A stretch of 64,000 nucleotides of DNA, taken from NCBI RefSeq assembly GCF_036250675.1, contig NZ_CP109592.1:8866001-8930000 (forward strand), read 5' to 3'. Shown here piece by piece: positions 57,432-64,000 of the stretch. Source of the DNA: Streptomyces sp. NBC_01689. Its GTDB lineage: Bacteria > Actinomycetota > Actinomycetes > Streptomycetales > Streptomycetaceae. A program made the translations under genes and the position numbers. Each line of letters begins with the position of its first letter. Position 1 is the first letter of the stretch. Under the pieces are notes generated by a model. That model was not told the origin of the DNA. It saw nothing but the letters and a program-made list of their open reading frames with translations, and searched no databases.

Positions 57432-57833
57432 ATGAGCACCACCACCGTCCAGGAAGTCCGGGCCGCCGCGGACGCGCTCGTCGCGGCGTTCGCCGAGGGC
57501 CGGCTCGACGACTACTTCGGCGCCTTCGCCCCGGACGCGACCTTCGTCTTCCACACCACCCCGGAACGGCTCGGCTCGGCGGCCGACTACCGCGCGCTCT
57601 GGCAGCGATGGGTGGAAGAGGACGGTTTCCGCGTCCTCGGCTGTGTCTCGTCCGGCCGGCTGGTCCAGGACTTCGGGGACACGGCCGTCTTCAGCCACGA
57701 CGTGGCGACACGGGTCGCCACGCATGCGGGGGAGGAGACGCTCCACGAGCGGGAGACCATCGTCTTCACCCGCGCCGGCACCGGTGGCTGGACCGCCGTC
57801 CACGAGCACCTGTCCGCACGTACCACCGCCTGA
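57432..57833 (+). CDS. NTF2/SnoaL-like protein
   Basis: A 133-aa nuclear-transport-factor-2-like fold: VRAAADALVAAFAEGRLDDYFGAFAPDATFVFHTTPERL, then YRALWQRWVEEDGFRVL, AVFSHDVATRV and ERETIVFTRAGTGGWTAVHEHLS. This pattern matches the YybH/DUF4440-like group. It is 16 nt upstream of the aldehyde dehydrogenase gene, so the two form an operon; it may process or bind a substrate of that pathway. AGGAG before the ATG. Confidence 0.9.
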   Translation: MSTTTVQEVRAAADALVAAFAEGRLDDYFGAFAPDATFVFHTTPERLGSAADYRALWQRWVEEDGFRVLGCVSSGRLVQDFGDTAVFSHDVATRVATHAGEETLHERETIVFTRAGTGGWTAVHEHLSARTTA

Positions 57834-57849
57834 CCGGGAGAGACGTTCC

Positions 57850-59289
57850 ATGAGCACCACGTTCCGCAACTACATCGACGGTGCCTTCACCGACGCCTCC
57901 GACGGCCGCACGCTCGACGTGGTGGACCCCACCACCGGAGACGTGTACGCGACCTCGCCGCTCTCGGGGGCGGCGGACGTCGACGCGGCGATGGCCGCGG
58001 CGGCCGCGGCGTTCCCGGTCTGGCGCGACACGACACCGTCGGTGCGCCAGCGCGTGCTGCTGAGGATCGCTGACACCATGGAGGCGCGGGCGGACGAACT
58101 CGTCGCCGCCGAGAGCCGCGACACCGGCAAGCCGCTCCACCTCACCCGCAGCGAGGAGATCGTCCCCGCCATCGACCAGGTCCGCTTCTTCGCGGGCGCC
58201 GCGCGCATGCTCGAGGGCCGCTCGGCCGGCGAGTACATGGAGGGCATGACCTCCATGATCCGTCGCGAGCCGGTCGGTGTCTGTGCCCAGGTCGCACCGT
58301 GGAACTACCCCCTGCTGATGGCGGTGTGGAAGTTCGCTCCGGCGCTCGCCGCGGGCAACGCCGTCGTCCTCAAGCCCTCGGACACCACCCCGGCCTCCAC
58401 GGCGCTGCTCGCCGGGATCATCGGCGGTGTCCTGGAGGAGCTGGACCTGCCGCGAGGGATCTTCAACGTGGTCTGCGGCGACCGCGACACGGGCCGGCTC
58501 ATGGTGGAGCACCCGACGCCGGCGATGGCATCCATCACCGGCTCGGTACGCGCCGGCGTCCAGGTGGCGCGGAGTGCCGCGAAGGACCTCAAGCGGGTCC
58601 ACCTGGAACTGGGCGGCAAGGCGCCCGCGGTGGTCTTCGAGGACGCGGACCTGGCCAAGGCGGTCGAGGACCTGGTGGTCGGCGGCTTCTTCAACGCCGG
58701 TCAGGACTGCACCGCCGCGACCCGCGTCCTCGTCCACGAGTCGGTCCACGACGAGTTCGTGGCGGCCCTCGCCGCGGCCGCGGCCGCCACCAGGACCGGG
58801 CGGCCGGACGACGAGGACGTCCTGTACGGACCGCTCAACAACGCGGGCCAGTTCGCGCAGGTCAGCGGCTTCATCGAGCGCCTGCCCGAGCACGCCCGGG
58901 TGGAGGCGGGCGGACACCGGGTCGGAGAGAAGGGCTACTTCTACGCCCCGACGGTGGTCTCCGGTCTGCGGCAGGACGACGAGATCGTGCAGAACGAGGT
59001 CTTCGGACCGGTCATGACCGTGCAGTCGTTCACCGACGAGGCGCAGGCCGTGCGGTACGCCAACGGAGTCGACTACGCCCTGGCCTCCTCGGTGTGGACC
59101 AAGGACCACGCACGGGCGATGCGGATGTCCAGGAACCTCGACTTCGGCTGTGTCTGGATCAACACCCACATGGCCCTCGTCGCCGAGATGCCGCACGGCG
59201 GCTTCAAGAAGTCCGGCTACGGCAAGGACCTGTCCGCCTACGGCTTCGAGGACTACACCCGCGTCAAGCACGTCATGACCTCGCTCTGA
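57850..59289 (+). CDS. Aldehyde dehydrogenase (aminobutyraldehyde/betaine-aldehyde type)
   Basis: A 479-aa NAD-dependent dehydrogenase: YIDGAFTDASDG, PVGVCAQVAPWNYPLLMAVWK, KPSDTTPAST, catalytic Glu in HLELGGKAPAVVF (about residue 252) and Cys in FFNAGQDCTAATR (about 286), EVFGPVMTVQSF. Similar to gamma-aminobutyraldehyde or betaine-aldehyde dehydrogenases. With the PucR regulator the context points to polyamine or GABA catabolism. Second gene of the operon; GGGAG upstream of ATG 57850. Confidence 0.95.
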   Translation: MSTTFRNYIDGAFTDASDGRTLDVVDPTTGDVYATSPLSGAADVDAAMAAAAAAFPVWRDTTPSVRQRVLLRIADTMEARADELVAAESRDTGKPLHLTRSEEIVPAIDQVRFFAGAARMLEGRSAGEYMEGMTSMIRREPVGVCAQVAPWNYPLLMAVWKFAPALAAGNAVVLKPSDTTPASTALLAGIIGGVLEELDLPRGIFNVVCGDRDTGRLMVEHPTPAMASITGSVRAGVQVARSAAKDLKRVHLELGGKAPAVVFEDADLAKAVEDLVVGGFFNAGQDCTAATRVLVHESVHDEFVAALAAAAAATRTGRPDDEDVLYGPLNNAGQFAQVSGFIERLPEHARVEAGGHRVGEKGYFYAPTVVSGLRQDDEIVQNEVFGPVMTVQSFTDEAQAVRYANGVDYALASSVWTKDHARAMRMSRNLDFGCVWINTHMALVAEMPHGGFKKSGYGKDLSAYGFEDYTRVKHVMTSL

Positions 59290-59459
59290 CCCCGCGGGGG
59301 CTGCCCGCCGGTGCGGTGCCGGACCACCCGTGCGTCCGGCGCCCCAGCGACGCGGAACGGCCGGCGCGCCGAGCGTGCGCGGCCGGGCGCCGGTGAGACG
59401 CTCCGGGGGCCCGCGTGTCGAACGCCTCACCCGCCGCACCGTCCGTGGAAGGTGAGGCC

Positions 59460-60071
59460 ATGCGCGTCGACTTCGATCCAGAGGCCATGGACAGGACGTC
59501 CTTCTACGGGCTCATGACCTCCGTCGTGGTGCCTCGTCCGATCGCGTGGATCTCCACCGTCACACCGGACGGGGCCACGGAGAACCTCGCACCGCACTCC
59601 TTCTTCACCATCGCCAGCACCGATCCGGCGATCCTGCAGTTCACCTCGATCGGCCGCAAGGACTCGCTGCGGAATGTCGAGGACACCGGGGAGTTCGTCG
59701 TCAACTTCGCCTCCGAGCCCCTGCTCCACCAGATCAACGCCACCGCCACGGACTTCCCGCGGAGCGTGAGCGAGTTCGGCTACGCGGGCATCGAACGCGA
59801 ACCCAGCCTGCATGTGCGGCCGCCCAGGGTCGCCGCCTCCCCGGTCGTCCTGGAGTGCCGTTCGCACACGACGCTGCGGCTCGGGAACTCCACGGTGGTC
59901 TTCGGGCGGGTGCTCCACATGGCGGTCCACGAGGAGTTCATGGCCGGCCGGCGGCCCGCTTCCGCACGGCTTCGGCCGCTGACCAAGCTCGGCGGCGACG
60001 AGTGGGGGACGCTCGGCGAGGTCCTGCACCTCTCGCGCATCCCCTACGAGGAGCCGCAGGCGACGGACTGA
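59460..60071 (+). CDS. Flavin reductase-like domain protein
   Basis: A 203-aa FMN-binding split-barrel protein: SFYGLMTSVVVPRPIAWISTVTPDG, LAPHSFFTIASTDPAILQFTSIGRKDSLRNVEDTGEFVVNF, and CRSHTTLRLGNSTVVFGRVLHMAVHEEF, all typical of flavin-reductase-like (DIM6/NTAB) proteins. The ATG at 59460 follows GGAAGGTGAGGCC. About 170 nt after the dehydrogenase gene, possibly in the same regulon. Convergent with the TetR gene. Confidence 0.92.
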   Translation: MRVDFDPEAMDRTSFYGLMTSVVVPRPIAWISTVTPDGATENLAPHSFFTIASTDPAILQFTSIGRKDSLRNVEDTGEFVVNFASEPLLHQINATATDFPRSVSEFGYAGIEREPSLHVRPPRVAASPVVLECRSHTTLRLGNSTVVFGRVLHMAVHEEFMAGRRPASARLRPLTKLGGDEWGTLGEVLHLSRIPYEEPQATD

Positions 60072-60095
60072 GGGACGTGAGCCGTCCCCGTACGG

Positions 60096-60785
60096 TCACA
60101 CCTCGCCGGGGCCGGTCCGCCGTCCGTGGCCTTTCACGGGGTGCAGGTGGACGGTGAGGTCCTCGTTCGTGGGGGCAGGCGGGAGCGGCCGGGCACCGTC
60201 CGGCCGCAGGCCGTCGAGGAAGATGCGTACGTGACGGGCGGCGAGCGCGCTGGCCTGGTCGGCCGGGAGGTGGGGGAGCGGGCGGCAGGAGAGCGCTCCG
60301 GTGGCGATCAGGTCCACCGCGGTGGCGTCCGCGCGGATCACCCCCTGGGCGCGGGCCGTGGCCAGCAGCGCCTCCAGGGCGGCCACGATCTCCCGCTGCA
60401 GGGCCGCCGCCTCGGGATCGTCGGTGACCGGCCCGCCGATCAGGGGCAGGACGAGCATCTCCCGCTCCTCGACCAGCGTGAGCAGGAACTCCCCGATGGC
60501 GGCCAGCGGGTCACGGGGCGCGGCCTCCAGCGCCCGGCGCACGGTGCGGAGGACCAGCGCGAAGCCGTCCACGACGACCTGGCGGATGAGGGCGTCACGG
60601 TCGGCGAAACGCCGGTACAGCGTGGCGATGTTCACCCCGGCGCGGCGGGCGATCTCGTCCAGGGGAGCGGCCGTGCCGAGCTCTCGGAAGGCGGCACGCG
60701 CGGCGTCCAGGATCTGGGCACGGTTGCGCGCGGCGTCCGCCCGCAACCGCGGTCGGCCGTCTTCGTGCGCTGCGCTGCGAGTCAC
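60096..60785 (-). CDS. TetR-family transcriptional regulator
   Basis: A 229-aa TetR-type repressor: RAQILDAARAAFRELGTAAPLDEIARRAGVNIATLYRRFADRDALIRQVV (N-terminal helix-turn-helix, about residues 20-70), then an all-helical ligand-binding domain (VVDGFALVLRTVRRALEAAPRDPLAAIGEFLLTL). The GTG at 60785 is chosen; the upstream in-frame stretch is Pro/His-rich. Divergent from the DUF3533-like membrane protein gene across an 831-nt gap that contains a GCAG-N6-CTGC dyad, likely its operator. Confidence 0.92.
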   Translation of the reverse strand: MTRSAAHEDGRPRLRADAARNRAQILDAARAAFRELGTAAPLDEIARRAGVNIATLYRRFADRDALIRQVVVDGFALVLRTVRRALEAAPRDPLAAIGEFLLTLVEEREMLVLPLIGGPVTDDPEAAALQREIVAALEALLATARAQGVIRADATAVDLIATGALSCRPLPHLPADQASALAARHVRIFLDGLRPDGARPLPPAPTNEDLTVHLHPVKGHGRRTGPGEV

Positions 60786-60922
60786 CGGGGGCCCGTCGCC
60801 TTCTGGTCGGTGCGGTGTGGACGGCTCCGCGTGTACCGGTTCCGCGTGGACCGGCCCTCCGTGGTCCGAGCCGGCGGACGGTTCGAGATTACGGCAGTGG
60901 CGGGGGCCACAGCACAACAAGT

Positions 60923-60936
60923 GCAGGATTTTCTGC
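60923..60936. promoter_or_regulatory. Candidate TetR operator
   Basis: GCAG-GATTTT-CTGC, a short perfect dyad in an AT-rich island upstream of the TetR gene. Confidence 0.4.
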
Positions 60937-61359
60937 GTTTAGTGTACCGTCGATCAGGTCGGCTCGGGCGCCACGCCGTGTGCGTGCGCCTTTCGGCGCG
61001 GGGTGTCCCCGTACCGCGGGCCGGTGCGCGTCGCGGGCGCCGACGGTGTCACTCGCGGCACTCCAGACCTGTCGCGAGAGATGAGAAGCGGTGACGACCG
61101 TGCAGCTGGCACGTTGCAAGGGCGGGGCGGTGGCGACCAGCCGCCGGGACGCCACGGAGGTGACCGGCGCACGGGTCGTCGCGTGGGTACGCCGGGGCAC
61201 CGGTCGGTCCCCGTGCGGGCCGGCGCCGTCGCCCCGGCGCTGACACCGGCGCCGCTCGCTCGGCGGGCCGCCGGACGCCGGCGCACACGCCCTTGGTGCG
61301 GGCGGCATCCCGTTCGCCCCTGGCGAGTGCGTCGCACCGGCACACCCCTGCGGCCGGAC

Positions 61360-61459
61360 ACGGACCGTCCTGATCGGGACGGTCACGGATCGTCGCGAAC
61401 GGGACCGTCACGAACTGTCCTGACCGGGACCGTCACGGATCGTCCTGGCCGAGACCGTC
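61360..61459. repeat. 25-bp tandem repeat, four copies
   Basis: Four exact-length units (61360, 61385, 61410, 61435), each ACGRAYYGTCCTGRYCGGGACCGTC-like, 80 percent or more identical by eye, between TetR and the DUF3533-like gene. Confidence 0.88.
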
Positions 61460-61616
61460 AGCCCCGCCGCCGGAGCGGGAGCCGCGACACGGCCGAACCC
61501 GCAAGCGACTCCACCCCGCTGGCGACTCCATCCCGCACTCCTCCCGACCACCGGTCGCGTTCCCGACCGGGATCACCTTCCGCGTACGCCGCGGACACCC
61601 AGAGAGCCCTCTCCTC

Positions 61617-62768
61617 ATGCAGCCCAGTTCGGAACTCCCCGCCGTCGCCTCACCCGACGGCACCCCGTACGACCCGGCCGCGCATCCGGACCGCCATCGC
61701 CCCGCGCACGGCCGTCACGCGCTGGACGACACCGAGCCGGGCATCCCGGCCCCGGTGCTCGCGGCCGCCGCCGGAGTCCGTAAGGCGATGCTCGTACCCG
61801 TCGTCACCGCGCTGGCGATCGGGACGATATTCGTCGCGGTCTATCTGGCCGCCTTCCACGCCCCCAGCGCACGTCACCAGCCGCTCGGCATCGCCGCGTC
61901 CGACACGGTGGCCGCGCGCACGGAACTCGCGCTCAACAGCGCGGCGCCGGACGCCTACACCTTCCACCGGTACGCGGACGCGGCCGCCGCCCGTCACGCC
62001 ATCGTCCACGACGAGGTGCCGGCCGCGCTGGTCAAGGACGCCCACGGCACGCGTCTGCTGGCCGCCGGCGCGCAGGGCCCCTCCGTCGTCTCCAGCCTCG
62101 CCACGGCCGCCACCAAGGCGGTCGGCCACCCGGTCCCCGTGAGCGATGTGCGCCCGCTGGCGGCCGGGGACGCACGGGGCCTCTCGGCCTTCTACGCCTC
62201 GTTCGGCGTCGTCCTCGCGGGCTTCCTCTTCGCCGTCTCCTCCTACCAGATCGCCCCGCGCCTGCCGCTCGCGGCCCGGTCGGCGTCGATGCTGGTCTTC
62301 GCCGCCGCCTCCGGTGTGACGGTGGCCCTCATCGCGCACTCCGGGTTCGGCGCGCTGCCCGCCTCCTTCCTGACCGTGGCCGTCGTGGTGGGGCTGCTCG
62401 CGTGGGCGACCGCCGCCGCCACCGGAGTCCTGCTGCGGCTCTTCGGGCCGCTCGGCATGCCGGTCGCCTCCGTACTGCTGCTCATCCTGGGCAACGCCAC
62501 CTCCGGAGGCATCCTGCCCGCCACCTATCTGCCCGCCTGGCTCTCCCCGCTGGCCGAGCTCCTGGCGCCATCGGCCGCGATCCGCGCGCTGCGCGACGCC
62601 GCGTACTTCGACAACGCGCACCTCACCGGGTCGCTGTGCGCGCTGATCGGCTGGGTCGTGGGCTGCCTGGCCCTCCAGTACCTGCTGGACCGGCTCGCCG
62701 CGCGCCGGGAGGACGCGCCGGCCGCCGTCGTGGTCGGAGCGCGGGCCGCCGCCCTGGCCGGCAACTGA
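61617..62768 (+). CDS. DUF3533/YhgE-like ABC-2-type membrane protein
   Basis: A 383-aa membrane protein. A charged His/Pro-rich N-terminus (DRHRPAHGRHALDD) precedes helix 1 (MLVPVVTALAIGTIFVAVYLAAFH), then an extracytoplasmic domain and a C-terminal five- to six-helix bundle (FYASFGVVLAGFLFAVSSYQ, SMLVFAAASGVTVALIAHSGFG, GLLAWATAAATGVLLRLFG, MPVASVLLLILGNATSGGILP). The layout matches DUF3533/YhgE-Pip-like exporters. Divergent TetR is likely its repressor. No ATPase adjacent. Confidence 0.82.
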   Translation: MQPSSELPAVASPDGTPYDPAAHPDRHRPAHGRHALDDTEPGIPAPVLAAAAGVRKAMLVPVVTALAIGTIFVAVYLAAFHAPSARHQPLGIAASDTVAARTELALNSAAPDAYTFHRYADAAAARHAIVHDEVPAALVKDAHGTRLLAAGAQGPSVVSSLATAATKAVGHPVPVSDVRPLAAGDARGLSAFYASFGVVLAGFLFAVSSYQIAPRLPLAARSASMLVFAAASGVTVALIAHSGFGALPASFLTVAVVVGLLAWATAAATGVLLRLFGPLGMPVASVLLLILGNATSGGILPATYLPAWLSPLAELLAPSAAIRALRDAAYFDNAHLTGSLCALIGWVVGCLALQYLLDRLAARREDAPAAVVVGARAAALAGN

Positions 62769-62782
62769 GCCCGCGCGCCGAT

Positions 62783-62812
62783 CTTCCCGTGGGTGCCTTC
62801 ACCCGTGGGAAG
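62783..62812 (+). terminator. Terminator of the DUF3533-like gene
   Basis: A 13-bp stem CTTCCCGTGGGTG / CACCCGTGGGAAG, fully paired in RNA with two G-U pairs, CCTT loop, 14 nt after the stop. Confidence 0.75.
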
Positions 62813-62866
62813 CGGAAGGGGAAGCGGGAGCGGCCGGGGGCGGGAGCACGGGTCACCCGTCTTCCC

Positions 62867-62936
62867 GCCCCGGGTCAGGCCCCGGCCCCGGTCACGCTCC
62901 GGCCCCGGCCAGGCCCTGGCACCGGTCACGCTCCGA
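62867..62936. repeat. 34-bp direct repeat, two diverged copies
   Basis: The segment CAGGCCC-GGNNCCGGTCACGCTCCG occurs twice with a 34-nt offset, downstream of the siderophore-binding gene's stop codon. Confidence 0.5.
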
Positions 62937-62969
62937 CGGCGGCCACGGTCCGCTACGGGCGCGGTGGGC

Positions 62970-64000
62970 TCAGGACGCCGGGGCGGGCACCTTCGTCGCC
63001 GGGTCGCCGTCCACGGCGGCGGCGAGCTGCGGCACCAGCCGTTCGAGCATGTACGGCAGGCTCAGGACCGTCACGAAGGAGACCGAGTTGCCGTAGTCGC
63101 TGGTCTCCTTGAGGTAGACCTCGCGGTGTTGACGGGCCACCTCGAGATCGCCGTACAGCGCGTCCTTGTGCAGCTTGGCCTCGTCCTTCGCGGGGTCGGA
63201 GGCGATCCACACGACGGCGTCGGTGTCCAGCAGGTCGGTGCGTTCCTTGCTGATGTTGGCACCGAACTCGTCACCGATGACCTTGTCCAGGTCGGTCGGC
63301 AGGGTGAAACCGAGGTCGGTCAGGACGCGCGAACGCGGGTCCTGGCTGCCGAAGACGAAGATGCCCTCGTACGGGGTCGCCACGACGCCGGTCGACCCGG
63401 CGAACTCCGGATTCTTCTCGGTCGCCGCCTTGAAGTCCTTCTCGACGCCGTCCACCAGGGACTTGGCCTTCGCCTCCTGGCCGAGCGCCTTGCCGATGAT
63501 CTCGGTCTGCTGCTGCCACGGGACCCCGAAGTCGTTGTACTCCTTCGGCTGGGCCACCACCGGGGCGAACTTCGACAGCGTCTCGTACTGCGTCTTGGTG
63601 AGACCGCCGTAGACCGCGAGGATCAGATCCGGACGGAGCGCCGCGATCTTCTCGGTCTGCGGGCCGGTACCGGTGTCCTTGAGCACGGTCGGCACCTTCG
63701 CGCCGCCCAGACCGGCGGCGGCCCAAGGCCCGATGGCGCCCTTGTAGCCGCCGAGCCACTCGGTGGTGCCGACGGGAACCTTGCCGAGGGCGAGGACGGA
63801 GTCCTGGTCGGTCAGACCGACCGTGACGATCCGCTGCGGTTCCGCCTTGACGGTGGTGCTGCCGTACTTGTGCGCGATGGTCACGGGGAAGGCCTTGTTC
63901 GCGGCCGTGGGCTTCTCGGGCCCGGCCCCCGAACTCCCTGAGGAGCCGCAGGCCGCGACGGTGACGAAGAGCATCAGTACGGAGGCGAGCGCCGCGGCGA
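62970..64000 (-). CDS. Siderophore ABC transporter substrate-binding lipoprotein (5'-truncated by window edge)
   Basis: A periplasmic-binding protein of the FhuD/FepB/BtuF type. The lipobox is VTVAACGSSG (lipidated Cys); TVKAEPQRIVTVGLTDQDSVLALGKVP starts the mature domain; LRPDLILAVYGGLTKTQYETLSKFAPVV and TDAVVWIASDP follow. The frame continues past the right edge (AAALASVLMLFV...), so the start codon is beyond 64000 and the signal peptide is incomplete here. Delivers Fe(III)-siderophore to an ABC importer; no permease genes are in the window. Confidence 0.92.
   Translation of the reverse strand, partial: AAALASVLMLFVTVAACGSSGSSGAGPEKPTAANKAFPVTIAHKYGSTTVKAEPQRIVTVGLTDQDSVLALGKVPVGTTEWLGGYKGAIGPWAAAGLGGAKVPTVLKDTGTGPQTEKIAALRPDLILAVYGGLTKTQYETLSKFAPVVAQPKEYNDFGVPWQQQTEIIGKALGQEAKAKSLVDGVEKDFKAATEKNPEFAGSTGVVATPYEGIFVFGSQDPRSRVLTDLGFTLPTDLDKVIGDEFGANISKERTDLLDTDAVVWIASDPAKDEAKLHKDALYGDLEVARQHREVYLKETSDYGNSVSFVTVLSLPYMLERLVPQLAAAVDGDPATKVPAPAS

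Larger units (their letters stand above)
60786..61616. other. Large divergent intergenic region
   Basis: About 830 nt between TetR and the DUF3533-like gene. It holds a GCAG-N6-CTGC dyad at 60923-60936 near the TetR promoter and a 25-bp tandem repeat array at 61360-61459. A 50-codon GTG-start frame at 61091-61243 is possible but unsupported. No other gene seen. Confidence 0.6.

Noticed and set aside
61091-61243. A 50-codon GTG frame (MTTVQLARCKGG...) in the TetR/DUF3533 gap
   Set aside because: Composition is plausible, but there is no convincing ribosome-binding site and no recognised family; not called.

Overview
The window is very high GC, and its genes use almost exclusively G/C third positions. 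They carry typical actinobacterial families: SpoIIE-type PP2C phosphatases, a whiJ-like DUF397/XRE/HATPase cluster, LCP and TerD proteins, Tat-exported lipoproteins, and many DUF families known mainly from Streptomyces. A Streptomyces (or close relative) chromosome is by far the best fit. I see no rRNA, tRNA, CRISPR array, insertion sequence or prophage. The gene content is chromosomal housekeeping mixed with accessory regulation.

Layout. 1-6.9 kb: a frameshifted YedY-like molybdopterin oxidoreductase at the left edge, DUF6204, an aldo/keto reductase, a small membrane protein, a MOSC + ferredoxin-reductase fusion, an alpha/beta hydrolase behind a palindromic promoter, and a double-DUF427 protein. 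6.9-11.1 kb: a co-directional three-gene set on the minus strand (496-aa unknown protein, MoxR-type AAA ATPase, HExxH + VWA protein). This is the best candidate in the window for an under-described system. 11.4-18.4 kb: argG with an ARG-box-like promoter, an HD protein overlapping a GlxA/AraC regulator, an ester-cyclase-like protein, a PAS-GAF-PP2C phosphatase and a Tat-lipoprotein beta-carbonic anhydrase. 18.8-24.6 kb: a cold-shock gene with a structured leader, divergent PaaI thioesterase and HxlR, DUF6215, a 59-aa DUF6480-like protein, and a MarR/MFS/isochorismatase-fold run.

24.6-32.6 kb: metE with a cobalamin riboswitch, next to the mutA-mutB-meaB operon for the B12-dependent methylmalonyl-CoA mutase. 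The neighbourhood is thus B12-linked: B12 shuts off the B12-independent methionine synthase, while the mutase uses the cofactor. 33-38 kb: DUF6400, a zinc ribbon, a UvrA-like double ABC ATPase and an LCP cell-wall ligase. 38.2-39.3 kb: terD and an extra tatA share an identical operator/-10 motif. 39.6-46.2 kb: a CAP-domain secreted protein, a small secreted protein, a large GH78 alpha-L-rhamnosidase with two LacI-type operators, a DxNxDG calcium-binding protein, cyclophilin and DUF5302. 46.7-51.8 kb: an ArsR-MFS pair, a membrane PP2C phosphatase, a secreted serine hydrolase and a small secreted protein.

52.1-55.6 kb: a whiJ-like developmental regulator locus (HATPase, DUF397, XRE-DUF5753, SAM methyltransferase) with a perfect palindrome between the divergent arms and a TTA codon at the start of the HATPase gene. 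55.7-60.1 kb: a PucR regulator divergent from an NTF2-like protein, an aldehyde dehydrogenase and a flavin reductase. 60.1-64.0 kb: TetR, a DUF3533/YhgE-like membrane protein and the C-terminal bulk of a siderophore-binding lipoprotein that runs off the right edge.

Two patterns cross the window. (1) Many intergenic regions hold short direct tandem repeats (4-34 bp units), each of a different sequence. (2) Several genes (argG, HxlR, mutA, ArsR, PucR) have a -10-like hexamer about 6-7 nt before the start codon and no Shine-Dalgarno, which suggests leaderless mRNAs. All functions are inferred from protein patterns seen by eye; no database search was run.
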